Source of the DNA: Nitratireductor basaltis
Lineage (GTDB): Bacteria > Pseudomonadota > Alphaproteobacteria > Rhizobiales > Rhizobiaceae
Direction of reading: 5' to 3'
Assembly: GCF_000733725.1 (NCBI RefSeq)
Contig: NZ_JMQM01000001.1
Coordinates: forward strand, 1,116,001-1,180,000
Length of the DNA stretch: 64,000 nt
Positions 18,310 to 26,777 of this stretch are shown here, one piece after another. The notes below the pieces were generated by a model that worked only from the letters and a program-made list of their open reading frames with translations, did not search any database and was not told the DNA's origin. How positions within the stretch are numbered: position 1 is the first letter of the stretch; every line of letters begins with the position of its first letter. The position numbers and the translations under genes are program-made.

Positions 18310-19400
18310 TCGGCAGCCTCTATGTGATTGTTGTGCAAATGGTTCTTCAGGATGCGATCGAGCTCCGCCGCCCTGTGGGCATAAGTATGCTCGCGCAGAA
18401 TGCGCCGTCGGCCGTTTTCCCCGATACGCTTTGCCTCTTTGTCGGTCAGAGACTGAAGGATTTCCGCGACTTCCTGCCCGTCTCGCGCTGCCAGGACCTC
18501 TTCACCTTCTTTCAGGAACATATCGAGGCCTTCCCAACTGTCAGTGATGAGACATGCACCGGCACCAGCCGCCTCGAAGACACGTGTTGCCGGCGAGTAA
18601 CCATTCTGCGCCATGCTTTCACGGCTGATGTTCAACACTGCTTTTGGCGTCACATTGAAGGCGTTGTGGTCCTTGGTCGGAACATGGCCGATATAGCGGA
18701 TATTGCTCGGCATCGCCTTGTCGCCCCAACCTGATCCGCCAAGGATGAAGCGTTGGGAGGATGCCTGTTCGGCGGCATCGAAGAAGAACTGCTCAACGCG
18801 GGCCTCGCGATCGGGAAGACGATTCCCGAGGAAGGACAGATCGGCGGTGAAGCGGTTTTCGGCGCGGACGGGATGATGCGTATCGGGATCGAGCGCGTTG
18901 TAAATGGGGATACATTCACGAGCGCCCATGGCGTGGTAGCCGTCAATGACGGGCTTTCCGCCACCATAGGTCAGAACCAGATCCACCTCGGGAATCTGCC
19001 GATGCAACGGGTGGGTGCTATGCGACCGCATCTCGGACAAGGTTGCAGGTGCATCCACGTCCCAGAAAATCTTGAGCGATTGGGGATGCGCGGCGGCAAA
19101 GACTTCATCGAACAGGGCTTCGTCCTCGAAACCGACGCCGCTGGTCTTCACCACAACGTCTGCTTTCGCGGCTTTTCGGGCATGTTCTTTCAGCGCTTCG
19201 GTCGTGCCATCATAAACGACCGAGCGACACCATTCGGGCGGGCAGATATCCCTGTGTTTCTGGCGGTCATAGACATTCGGCTCGTAGAAAGTCACCTGGT
19301 GACCAAGCTTGTGAAGCTGACGAATGATGCCCCGGTAGTATGTTGCAGCACCGTTCCAGTAAGACGAAACGAGGCTCGACCCATAGAATGCGATCTTCAT
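18306..19400 (-). CDS. CgeB-type glycosyltransferase, copy 2
   Basis: A 364-residue GT-B enzyme of the same family as its two neighbours: IAFYGSSLVSSYWNGAATYYRG at the N-terminus, DLSFLGNRLPDREARVE at the start of the donor domain, and NISRESMAQNGYSPATRVFEAAGAGACLITD around the catalytic glutamate. The ATG at 19400 overlaps the stop of copy 3 by one base (TGATG); a GTG one codon upstream is also possible. Cytoplasmic. The three copies share the plan but differ along most of their length. Confidence 0.85.
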   Translation of the reverse strand: MKIAFYGSSLVSSYWNGAATYYRGIIRQLHKLGHQVTFYEPNVYDRQKHRDICPPEWCRSVVYDGTTEALKEHARKAAKADVVVKTSGVGFEDEALFDEVFAAAHPQSLKIFWDVDAPATLSEMRSHSTHPLHRQIPEVDLVLTYGGGKPVIDGYHAMGARECIPIYNALDPDTHHPVRAENRFTADLSFLGNRLPDREARVEQFFFDAAEQASSQRFILGGSGWGDKAMPSNIRYIGHVPTKDHNAFNVTPKAVLNISRESMAQNGYSPATRVFEAAGAGACLITDSWEGLDMFLKEGEEVLAARDGQEVAEILQSLTDKEAKRIGENGRRRILREHTYAHRAAELDRILKNHLHNNHIEAAE

Positions 19401-20527
19401 CACTCGGCGGCCTCCTTCGGAGCCAGTTGAGTGCGAACGCGCGCGGTACCGTGTTGGCTCAAGACGCTAAGCAATTCGTCCACGCGGTGGGCACAGCTGT
19501 GTCTTGTTGTGATTGTCTCGTACCCATTACGCGCAAGTTCGGCGCTGAGTTCCGGATCAGACAGTATGTTTGTCAGATGCTTCCTCATCTCCTGGCCATC
19601 GCGAGCGAAAAGGAAGTCCTGGCCGCCTCGAAACAAACCCTCGGTATCTTCCCAGGGTGCCGAAACCAGCGGGATGCCGCAGGCCAGCGCCTCGAACATG
19701 CGTATCGTGGGAATGCCGGGCAGTGTTTCGCGATATGGCCGTCTGGGCACATGAACCGTCACGCGGTAGCGGGCAAAGGCTTCCGGAACGTCAGCATTGG
19801 CAATCCAACCGCCATAGGTGATGTTGGCTGCCGCCAAGGTTTCTTTGGCTTCCGAGGGATAGCGGACACCCCGGACCAGGGTTTTCAGCCGAAGTGAGCG
19901 CGCGGGTTCAATCAGGAACTCGTGAAGTTCCGCCGTTCGTTCATCGTCACCCCAATTGCCGATCCAGATCAGGTCACCATCCTTTGCCGGCGTGTGCATG
20001 GGGCGGAACAGCCTCAAATCAGCCGCTTCATGCCAGGTTACCACCTGACTGCCCCATCCCTGCGCCAGATAGCGCTGGCGAAGCGTGTCGCCAAAGGCAA
20101 GGATCATATCGTAGTGCTTGAGGGACAGCTCTGCGATTTCGGGTTCGGCCGACACGGCGCGGTGGTGCGTGTCGTGGAAAATCAGAGTGAAATCACTGTT
20201 CTGACGGAGGTCCCCCAACCGTTTTACAAGTTGCGGGTCCGTCCATTCGTGCACGACGACCACATCGGCTCCGTCAAGAGCAGCTTCATGGTCGAAGTGT
20301 TCATCGTAGAGTGCGCTTTCAAGCCCGGGGAAGTCTTTCAAGAAGCGATCGACCGCCTGCTGGCCCTGATCGGATATCAGGTTCTGCCTGCTCCAGCCAT
20401 CTGCTGGTTCCAGAGCCACCGCATCGTGCCCAGCATTGACCAGTTCCCTCATGACGCCACGCAGGAAGTGGGCGTTGCCATGGTTCCAGTCCGAGAGAAG
20501 CGAGTGCGTATAGAAGACGAATTTCAT
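19400..20527 (-). CDS. CgeB-type glycosyltransferase, copy 3
   Basis: A 375-residue GT-B glycosyltransferase. The start at 20527 (MKFVFYTHSLLSDWNHGNAH) overlaps the GT4 stop by 4 bases and aligns with the starts of copies 1 and 2; the longer frame to 20554 does not. The donor domain shows LIWIGNWGDDERTAELHEF and VTVHVPRRPYRETLPGIPTIRMFEALACGIPLVSAPWED. The motif HVPRRPY..LPGIPTIRMFEA is the counterpart of the NVTR/NISR strings in the other copies. Confidence 0.85.
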   Translation of the reverse strand: MKFVFYTHSLLSDWNHGNAHFLRGVMRELVNAGHDAVALEPADGWSRQNLISDQGQQAVDRFLKDFPGLESALYDEHFDHEAALDGADVVVVHEWTDPQLVKRLGDLRQNSDFTLIFHDTHHRAVSAEPEIAELSLKHYDMILAFGDTLRQRYLAQGWGSQVVTWHEAADLRLFRPMHTPAKDGDLIWIGNWGDDERTAELHEFLIEPARSLRLKTLVRGVRYPSEAKETLAAANITYGGWIANADVPEAFARYRVTVHVPRRPYRETLPGIPTIRMFEALACGIPLVSAPWEDTEGLFRGGQDFLFARDGQEMRKHLTNILSDPELSAELARNGYETITTRHSCAHRVDELLSVLSQHGTARVRTQLAPKEAAE

Positions 20528-21681
20528 ACGGCCATCTCCACGGTTTCCCCGCACAGTGCCTGGTAGATTTCAATCATCTCGGCGGCCTGGATGTCGGGCG
20601 TGTAACGTCTTGAGCGTGCGAGAGCCTTTTGCCCAAGCTCCTCACGAAGTCCGGCGTCTTCAATGAGCCGAGCAAGAGCCCGTTCCAGGCTTTGTGCATC
20701 TCTGGGATCGAAGAAGATGGCGCTGTCGTTCCAAAGCTCGCGATAGGTCGCGATATCTGCAAGAACGAGCGCTGCGCCCGAACGCGCACCTTCCAGGGCT
20801 GCCAGACCAAACGGCTCGTAGAGCGAAGGGGAAACGACGATCGCCGCACGACCTAGCTGGCGCATCAGGTCGGCATGGGGCACCTCATCGAGATGGCATG
20901 CATTTTCGATGGCAACGCTCTGGCCGTTCGGCCCCTCGCCTGCGCCGGCCATGACAATCGGCCAGTCCACATTTGCAGCCGCGGCATCCAGCAATGATGC
21001 GTTCTTCGCTTCATCCCACCAACGTGCCGCTGCAAAGATTACCGGATCTTTCTCGGCACCGTTCATGAAATTGCTGAGGCCGTTGTGGACCACCTGGAGC
21101 TTGGGAACCACGCCGTAGCTTCCTGCGACGGCCTGCGCGTGGCTTCCACTCGGTGCGATCACTGCATCCGCACGCTCCATTCCGCGCCGGTTCAGTTCTT
21201 CAAGCCATTTACAGCTTTCAGGCAGCGGTTCTTTCTTTACCGCATGCCACCAGGTGATCGGACAGGAATGGGAGACGGCCACTACGGGTAGCGACGTGGT
21301 GAGACCGGCTGCCTGGGTAGGCATGTTGAGGTGAATGAGATCAACGTTCTCTTCCCGAGCAACACGCTCAATCTCATCAGGCACGCGCGAGAGTGCGACG
21401 GCATCGCATACCATCCAGTCGAGCGGCTCATCCAGCCAGATCAGCTTACCCAGACGTTCAGCTTCTCCTGCCTTCTCCCCGCTTGGCCGTGGGCCGAAGC
21501 CGAGAAAGGTCACGCGGTGAAACTGCGGACGCAGTGCGCGGGCCAGTTCCATGGCATAGCGCCATACACCGCCCACGGCATCCAGGGTCATGAGGATATG
21601 GTAGCCGCCGGGACCGCCGTGGCCAGTCATCAGATGGTGGGTTGCTGCAACGGCTCCGAGTTCAGCTCCGACATGTTTCAT
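20524..21681 (-). CDS. GT4 family glycosyltransferase
   Basis: A 385-residue retaining GT-B glycosyltransferase. The N-terminal domain has HILMTLDAVGGVWRYAMELARAL, the glycine loop of GT4 enzymes. The C-terminal domain has VIFAAARWWDEAKN and the donor-site EX7E motif in EPFGLAALEGARSG, which marks the GT4 branch. Coupled by 4-base overlaps on both sides. It is a different lineage from the three CgeB-type enzymes beside it. Acceptor unknown. Confidence 0.88.
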   Translation of the reverse strand: MKHVGAELGAVAATHHLMTGHGGPGGYHILMTLDAVGGVWRYAMELARALRPQFHRVTFLGFGPRPSGEKAGEAERLGKLIWLDEPLDWMVCDAVALSRVPDEIERVAREENVDLIHLNMPTQAAGLTTSLPVVAVSHSCPITWWHAVKKEPLPESCKWLEELNRRGMERADAVIAPSGSHAQAVAGSYGVVPKLQVVHNGLSNFMNGAEKDPVIFAAARWWDEAKNASLLDAAAANVDWPIVMAGAGEGPNGQSVAIENACHLDEVPHADLMRQLGRAAIVVSPSLYEPFGLAALEGARSGAALVLADIATYRELWNDSAIFFDPRDAQSLERALARLIEDAGLREELGQKALARSRRYTPDIQAAEMIEIYQALCGETVEMAV

Positions 21682-23687
21682 GCTGACATCCTCTTCTTGT
21701 TATTGTTGTTGATGGTCAGACCGCGCGTGGCACAAAGCCAATCCGCAAGATCCTGCAACCCTTCCCGCCACGCGGTTTGGCTCTGCCAGCCCAGTTCTTT
21801 CTGCAGAAGGCGCGTATCGCTCACATAGTAATGCTGGTCGCCCGGCCGCCACGGCTCGCGACCGATATCGGGATCACTACCGGTGATCTTGCCGATTTCA
21901 TGCAGCACCATTTGCAGGCTGACCGCATTGGCCGGACCGCCGCCCAGATTGTAGGCTTTGCCCGAGATTGCACCGATGTGTTCGGCGGCAAGCCGATAGG
22001 CCTTCACCGCGTCGTTGACATGCAGGATGTCGCGCACCTGCTTGCCATCTCCGAAGATGGTGATCGGCTGGCCGTCCAGTGCCCTGATGAGAAAGTGCGC
22101 AACCCAGCCCTGGTCCTCTGTCCCGAACTGTCTGGGGCCGTAGATGCAGCTCATGCGCATCACCGCGCTGGGTACTCCGAAGGTCTTTGCGTAATCGAGC
22201 ACATACTGGTCCGCGACACCTTTCGAGCATCCATAGGGAGTGCAGAATTCCAGCGGCCGCGTCTCTGCGATCCCGTATCTGTGCGTCGACTTGGAAGCAG
22301 GGACATAACGGTCCTCCAGCTCGATCATTTCCAGATCCAGGAGTGCCCCGTACACCTTGTTGGTGCTGGCAAAGATTACGGGCGCATCGCGACCGGCGGC
22401 GCGCACACCTTCGAGTATGTTCAAGGTTCCACGTGCATTGACCTCGAAATCGCCGAAGGGCTCTTCAAGGCTGGTGGTGACTGCAGTCTGTGCGGCCAGA
22501 TGGAAGACGACCCTGGCATCCTGAAGTGCGGGCCGTATCGCGTGCATATCGCGAATATCTGCAAGAAGCGGATGGACCCGATCCTTGTGGCGATCCTTCA
22601 ACCAATTGAGGTTCTGGTCGACGCCGGGGCGGCTGATATTGTCGAGCACGATCACATCGTGACCATCCGCGAGGTAGCTGTCCGCCAGATTGCTGCCGAT
22701 GAAACCGCTGCCGCCGGTGATGAGTATCGGTGCTGCCTTGGCTCCCCGAGCGGGCGCGGCAAGCCGCGTTACCTCCCGGACCCGTTCGATACCGCCATCC
22801 TTGAGCAGCCGCGAAAGAAGTTTTGGCTTCCCGGAATTGTCCACAGCACCCAGATGGTAGTGGCGGACATCAAACCAATGACCTTCCTGGACGGCAATGT
22901 CATGGGGGACATCACGCCAGGAGTACCAGTACATGCGATCGGCAGCTGCATCCAAGGCGCTCAGGAACCGTCGCCCCTGTTCCACCTCATCGTTGCGCCA
23001 GGTTGAATAGCCTGTTTCGGTTATCCAGATCCGGGCGGCAGGGTTGTAGCGGTCGACAATCTCACGCAGCTCGTCGATATTGCGGTTCCATCCGTTCCAG
23101 CTGCCCTCCTCGCTGTCCCAAGTCCCCGGGAACCCATGGATGCCGACGGCTGACACAACATCCAGCAGGCCCCGTTGTCCCATAAGGTCGACCCAGTATG
23201 GGTCGAATGGTGAAGGCCCGCCCAGGACGGCCTTCCAGCCACGCTTCTGCGCCCAATAGGCTGCAGCACCGACCATTTCACAGAAGAGCTGAAAGTCCTG
23301 ATCGATCCGCCAATCCCAATCCAGAAGATTGTTCGGCTCGTTCCACAATTCGATCTCGGTGAAGTGTGCGCCGTAGCGGGTCAGTACATGGTCCACGAAA
23401 TCTGCGTAGTCCTGCAGCCGCTTTGGCGCGCCTGACGACTTGCCATTGCGTGAAATGGAGGGGGGCGTGTAGTGGACGCAGGGCAGCACCTCGAATTGTT
23501 CGGCCAGACGCGGCAGCAGCCAGTCGAACCACTCAGGACCGCCTTGCGCGAGATATTCGGCCCAGGAAAGGTGAGTGCGCAGATATCGAGCGCCGGATGC
23601 CTTCAGCTCCGGCAGTATCTGCTCAGTGCGCTCATATTCCCCGGGACGAAACCACTCGACGAACCCGAAGTCTTTCCGCTGACTCAT
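21678..23687 (-). CDS. fusion of a GH39-like glycosidase domain and an NDP-sugar 2-epimerase-like SDR
   Basis: A 669-residue two-domain protein. Residues 1 to about 305 form a clan GH-A barrel like beta-xylosidases: acid/base Glu117 in IELWNEPNN and nucleophile Glu224 in WITETGYST. Residues about 318-660 form an extended SDR with GGSGFIG (325-331), FASTNKVYG, and Tyr485/Lys489 in PYGCSKGVADQY. FCTPYGCSKG, YGPRQFGTEDQGW and GDGKQVRDILH are the pattern of CDP-paratose (tyvelose) 2-epimerases. There is no signal peptide, so the glycosidase half is cytoplasmic. Both active sites look intact. It is coupled by ATGA overlaps on both sides. I infer proofreading or trimming plus sugar-nucleotide conversion, without proof. 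Confidence 0.82.
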   Translation of the reverse strand: MSQRKDFGFVEWFRPGEYERTEQILPELKASGARYLRTHLSWAEYLAQGGPEWFDWLLPRLAEQFEVLPCVHYTPPSISRNGKSSGAPKRLQDYADFVDHVLTRYGAHFTEIELWNEPNNLLDWDWRIDQDFQLFCEMVGAAAYWAQKRGWKAVLGGPSPFDPYWVDLMGQRGLLDVVSAVGIHGFPGTWDSEEGSWNGWNRNIDELREIVDRYNPAARIWITETGYSTWRNDEVEQGRRFLSALDAAADRMYWYSWRDVPHDIAVQEGHWFDVRHYHLGAVDNSGKPKLLSRLLKDGGIERVREVTRLAAPARGAKAAPILITGGSGFIGSNLADSYLADGHDVIVLDNISRPGVDQNLNWLKDRHKDRVHPLLADIRDMHAIRPALQDARVVFHLAAQTAVTTSLEEPFGDFEVNARGTLNILEGVRAAGRDAPVIFASTNKVYGALLDLEMIELEDRYVPASKSTHRYGIAETRPLEFCTPYGCSKGVADQYVLDYAKTFGVPSAVMRMSCIYGPRQFGTEDQGWVAHFLIRALDGQPITIFGDGKQVRDILHVNDAVKAYRLAAEHIGAISGKAYNLGGGPANAVSLQMVLHEIGKITGSDPDIGREPWRPGDQHYYVSDTRLLQKELGWQSQTAWREGLQDLADWLCATRGLTINNNNKKRMSA

Positions 23688-24787
23688 GAAACAAGACCCC
23701 GTTCTTCGAGTTGCTTGCGCATCTGGGCCGCATTATCGACGGCTCCGGTCGTCCGCACCCACTCGGCAAACTCGGCTACGGAATCCTCAAGACGGTATCT
23801 GGGCTCGAAGCCGAGGAGATCACGAGCCTTTGCGATGTCCGCGAAGCAGTTGCGGATATCGCCTGAGCGCGCCTTGCCCAGGATTTCCGGCTTGACCGCC
23901 GACTTGTCGAGCGCTTCCGCGACCAGCTCCGCGACCTGTCGCACGCTATATGCGCGGCCGCTGCCGATATTGATGACCTGTCCGTCCGCGCTTTGGCATT
24001 CCAATGCAAGGCGGAACGCGCGGGCAACGTCCTTCACGTGAACGAAATCGCGCTTCTGGTTCCCGTCTTCAAATACCAGCGGTGCCTGATCATTGGCGAG
24101 ACGTGAAGCGAAATTGGCGAGAACGCCGGTATATGGATTGGAAAGTGCCTGTCCTGCGCCGAACACGTTGAACAGCCTCAGCGCGACGGCTTCCACCGGA
24201 TAGGCTTGCCCGAAGATCAGCACTTCGCGCTCCTGCGCATATTTGGAAAGCGCGTAGATGGATGCCAGATCGACCGGCTTCTCCTCATCGGTGGGGATGG
24301 GCGTCAGTGTACGCCCCGAAGCATCAACCGGATCCCATTGAGCGGCCTGGATACGGTTCCTTGTGCGCCTTGCACGATCGATCCGCCGGCCGTCCTCCGT
24401 TTCGTAAAGGCCTTCGCCATAGACACTCATGGAAGAGGCGACGACTATCCGTTTGATCGGGCGGTCGATCATGTTTTCCAAGAGGACGGCGGTGCCGAGG
24501 TCGTTCGCGCCGACATAGCGCGAAATCTCATACATGGACTGACCGACGCCGACTTCTGCCGCGAGATGAAGCACACCGTCGACTCCATCCAGTGCCTCGC
24601 GCACCAGGGCCGGGTCCCGCACATCGCCAAACAGATATTCCACGCCATCTGTCCTGGCTGGCTGTTCTTCCGCATGTACCTGTTCGACGAGCGAGTCCAG
24701 AATTCGGACCTCATAGCCGTTTTCGAGCAATTCAGCCGTCACATATCGGCCAATAAAGCCGCAACCACCGGTAACAAGAACTCGCAT
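23684..24787 (-). CDS. NAD-dependent nucleotide-sugar epimerase, first gene of the operon
   Basis: A 367-residue extended SDR with NAD loop GGCGFIG (7-13), HLAAEVGVGQSMYE, VVASSMSVYGEG and the catalytic Tyr-Lys pair in SIYALSKYAQE. RLFNVFGAGQALSNPYTGV and KRDFVHVKDVARAF are typical of the WbiB/dTDP-L-rhamnose 4-epimerase-like branch. A 35-residue stretch (about 125-160, with TRNRIQAAQWDPVDASGR) is an insertion relative to GalE. It opens the minus-strand operon, 43 bases from an EcfG-type promoter. The exact substrate is not clear. Confidence 0.85.
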   Translation of the reverse strand: MRVLVTGGCGFIGRYVTAELLENGYEVRILDSLVEQVHAEEQPARTDGVEYLFGDVRDPALVREALDGVDGVLHLAAEVGVGQSMYEISRYVGANDLGTAVLLENMIDRPIKRIVVASSMSVYGEGLYETEDGRRIDRARRTRNRIQAAQWDPVDASGRTLTPIPTDEEKPVDLASIYALSKYAQEREVLIFGQAYPVEAVALRLFNVFGAGQALSNPYTGVLANFASRLANDQAPLVFEDGNQKRDFVHVKDVARAFRLALECQSADGQVINIGSGRAYSVRQVAELVAEALDKSAVKPEILGKARSGDIRNCFADIAKARDLLGFEPRYRLEDSVAEFAEWVRTTGAVDNAAQMRKQLEERGLVS

Positions 24788-24829
24788 CCGCCGGGTGCTC
24801 CCAATCGTTTCTCGAAATGTCGGAACAGT

Positions 24830-24854
24830 AACTGTCGCAGCTTCTAAATGTTCC
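24830..24854 (-). promoter_or_regulatory. EcfG-type promoter of the glycan operon
   Basis: On the minus strand GGAAC (24854-24850), 16 bases, AGTT (24833-24830). This matches the GGAAC-N18/19-TT form of the general-stress sigma factor promoter. The start point would be near 24822, about 35 bases before the ATG at 24787. Confidence 0.55.
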
Positions 24855-24884
24855 AGCTGCGAACCATTCCTTGGTGAAGCAGCA

Positions 24885-24909
24885 GGAACCTTAGCCTCAG
24901 ACGATGGTT
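24885..24909 (+). promoter_or_regulatory. EcfG-type promoter of the small acidic protein gene
   Basis: GGAAC at 24885-24889, 16 bases, GGTT at 24906-24909. It differs from the consensus GGAAC-N16-CGTT by one base. Transcription would start near 24918, 45 bases before the ATG at 24963. Confidence 0.6.
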
Positions 24910-24962
24910 AAGTGGCTGACGTATCAACGACACCTGCAAGGCTTATTCAGGGAGCTTGTCCG

Positions 24963-25232
24963 ATGTCTGAAGCCAAGACCACCACAGATCACGAAACCAT
25001 ACGCCGATGGGCAGAAGCTCGCGACGGGCACCCAGCGAGAGTGCGTGACAGCGCTCCCGGCGGGGTCCTGCGCATCGATTTCGGAGAGCCGGAAGAGAAC
25101 CTCGAAAAGATCAGCTGGGAAGAGTTTTTCCAGATCTTCGACAGCAACAATCTGGCGTTTCTCTATCAGGATGAAACCAGTGACGGCGGCACAAGCCGAT
25201 TCAACAAGTTTATCAACAAAGCGGATCAATAG
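24963..25232 (+). CDS. small acidic conserved protein, probably stress-induced
   Basis: An 89-residue protein, soluble and acidic. The chosen ATG has AGGGAG 8 bases upstream; the frame itself opens at 24912. The pattern TTTDHETIRRWAEARDGHPARV, GGVLRIDFGEPEENLEKISWEEFFQIFD, AFLYQDETSDGGTSRFNKFI belongs to a widespread family of about 90-residue proteins in alpha- and betaproteobacteria. I recall these being sometimes labelled, wrongly, as 1,4-alpha-glucan branching enzyme; they are far too short for this. Function unknown. An EcfG-type promoter stands upstream. Confidence 0.8.
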   Translation: MSEAKTTTDHETIRRWAEARDGHPARVRDSAPGGVLRIDFGEPEENLEKISWEEFFQIFDSNNLAFLYQDETSDGGTSRFNKFINKADQ

Positions 25233-25289
25233 GCCGTATTTGCTTAATTATGCGAACATCCAGGAATGAGGTCTTTTTCTTCTTCTGCT

Positions 25290-25314
25290 GGAACAAGCGC
25301 AGGTCCCGATGATT
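25290..25314 (+). promoter_or_regulatory. possible EcfG-type promoter of ugd
   Basis: GGAAC at 25290-25294, 16 bases, GATT at 25311-25314. It fits the loose GGAAC-N18-TT form but lacks the CG before TT. It stands 33 bases before the ugd ATG at 25347. Confidence 0.4.
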
Positions 25315-25346
25315 AGGCGCATATCGTCCCCCTTGGAGGTTGCAGC

Positions 25347-26723
25347 ATGAAGATCGCGATTGTCGGCTCTGGTTATGTTGGCATCACAACAGGTACCTGC
25401 CTGGCGAAACTGGGACATGATGTGTGCTGCCTTGATCTGAACCGCGAGCGCATCACAATGCTGCAAAAAGGGGTGTTGCCCATTTACGAGCCGGGCCTCG
25501 ATATTGCGCTCAACGAGATGATCGGGTCCGGGAGGATGCACTTCTCCGCAGACACAGCAGAGGCCGTGCAGGGGGCTCATGCGGTCTTCATCGCAGTCGG
25601 GACACCGTCGGGTGCGGATGGCAGCATCGACCTCTCGCAAGTCTTCGCTGCAGGCAGGAGCATAGCTCCCCACTTGATGGCCGGAACCGTGGTCGTCATG
25701 AAATCCACGGTTGTGGCCGGCACTGCACAAAGCATGCGGGAAATCATCGCCCGCGAACGCGGAGCATTCGATGTGCGCGTGGCTTCCAACCCGGAATTCT
25801 TGCGGGAAGGGTCTGCCATAAAGGACTTCATGGAGCCTGACCGGATTGTCTTGGGAGCAGACGACCCCTACTCCATGAAGGTTCTCCGCAAAATCTATGC
25901 GCCGTTCGTCAAAGAACAGGCGCCAATCGTCGAGACAAGAACCATCAATGCCGAACTCATCAAATATGCTGCGAACGCCTTCCTCGCTCTGAAGATCGGT
26001 TTCATCAACGAGGTGGCAGATCTTTGCGAAAACAGTGGCGGCGACGTATCGGATGTCGCGCGCGGCATTGGCCTTGATACACGCATCGGCGCGGCATTCC
26101 TGCAGCCGGGACCTGGTTATGGTGGTTCCTGTTTCCCGAAGGACACGCGAGCCTTCGCCTCTACCGGGCGGGAATACGGTGCGCGGCAACATCTTGTCGA
26201 AGCTCTTATCTCCCGCAACGATGAGCGCAAGAAGCATCTTGCGCAACGTATCATACGCGAAGGCAGCCTGAACGCAGGGCAGCGTGTCGCCGTACTTGGC
26301 CTGGCCTTCAAGGCGAATACCGATGATGTCCGCGAAGCTGCCTCACTCTCCATTATACCGCATCTTCAGGAACGCGGTCTGGAAGTAGCTGCCCATGACC
26401 CCAAGGCACTTCAAACGGCTTCTGAACATCTCGCGGGCGTCTCCTTGCATGAGGATGCCTATGACTGCTGCCGCGGCGCCGATGCTGTCGTTATCCTGAC
26501 GGAATGGGAGGAATATCGCGCGCTCGACCTGAGACGCCTGCGCGGCCTCATGGTTGGCGATCATCTCTTCGATTACCGCAATCTCCTCGAACCCTCGGCG
26601 GCCTCCGAAGCCGGCTTGCGGCTCGTTAGTCTGGGCCGTGTCTCGGCAGCACCGGCATCGCGCAAAGGCGTGGCGCCTATTGGCTCCTGGGACAGGCGGG
26701 TAGCGGCGCCAGAACATATCTGA
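25347..26723 (+). CDS. ugd: UDP-glucose 6-dehydrogenase
   Basis: Oxidises UDP-glucose twice to UDP-glucuronate with NAD+. The 458-residue protein has the N-terminal Rossmann loop VGSGYVG (6-12), SNPEFLREGSA with the acidic active-site residue, Lys and Asn in IKYAANAFLALKI, and catalytic Cys262 in GYGGSCFPKD. The C-terminal UDP-binding domain is complete. A good ribosome site (TTGGAGG) precedes the ATG. Together with the UXS-like SDR at 16194-17204 it forms a route from UDP-glucose to UDP-xylose. Confidence 0.95.
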   Translation: MKIAIVGSGYVGITTGTCLAKLGHDVCCLDLNRERITMLQKGVLPIYEPGLDIALNEMIGSGRMHFSADTAEAVQGAHAVFIAVGTPSGADGSIDLSQVFAAGRSIAPHLMAGTVVVMKSTVVAGTAQSMREIIARERGAFDVRVASNPEFLREGSAIKDFMEPDRIVLGADDPYSMKVLRKIYAPFVKEQAPIVETRTINAELIKYAANAFLALKIGFINEVADLCENSGGDVSDVARGIGLDTRIGAAFLQPGPGYGGSCFPKDTRAFASTGREYGARQHLVEALISRNDERKKHLAQRIIREGSLNAGQRVAVLGLAFKANTDDVREAASLSIIPHLQERGLEVAAHDPKALQTASEHLAGVSLHEDAYDCCRGADAVVILTEWEEYRALDLRRLRGLMVGDHLFDYRNLLEPSAASEAGLRLVSLGRVSAAPASRKGVAPIGSWDRRVAAPEHI

Positions 26724-26777
26724 GCAGGGTCGGCACGATGCGCGCCGGCCGCACCAAGCTTTCTCATAGGAACTTGT

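Noticed and set aside
21777-23006. 409-codon open frame on the plus strand
   Set aside because: It lies wholly inside the glycosidase-epimerase gene in antisense. The G+C-rich codon bias of the real gene keeps the opposite frame open; no ribosome site or family likeness.
24822-24846. further plus-strand GGAAC in the divergent region as EcfG promoter
   Set aside because: No xGTT or TT at 16-19 bases downstream, so only the promoter at 24885 is proposed for the plus strand.
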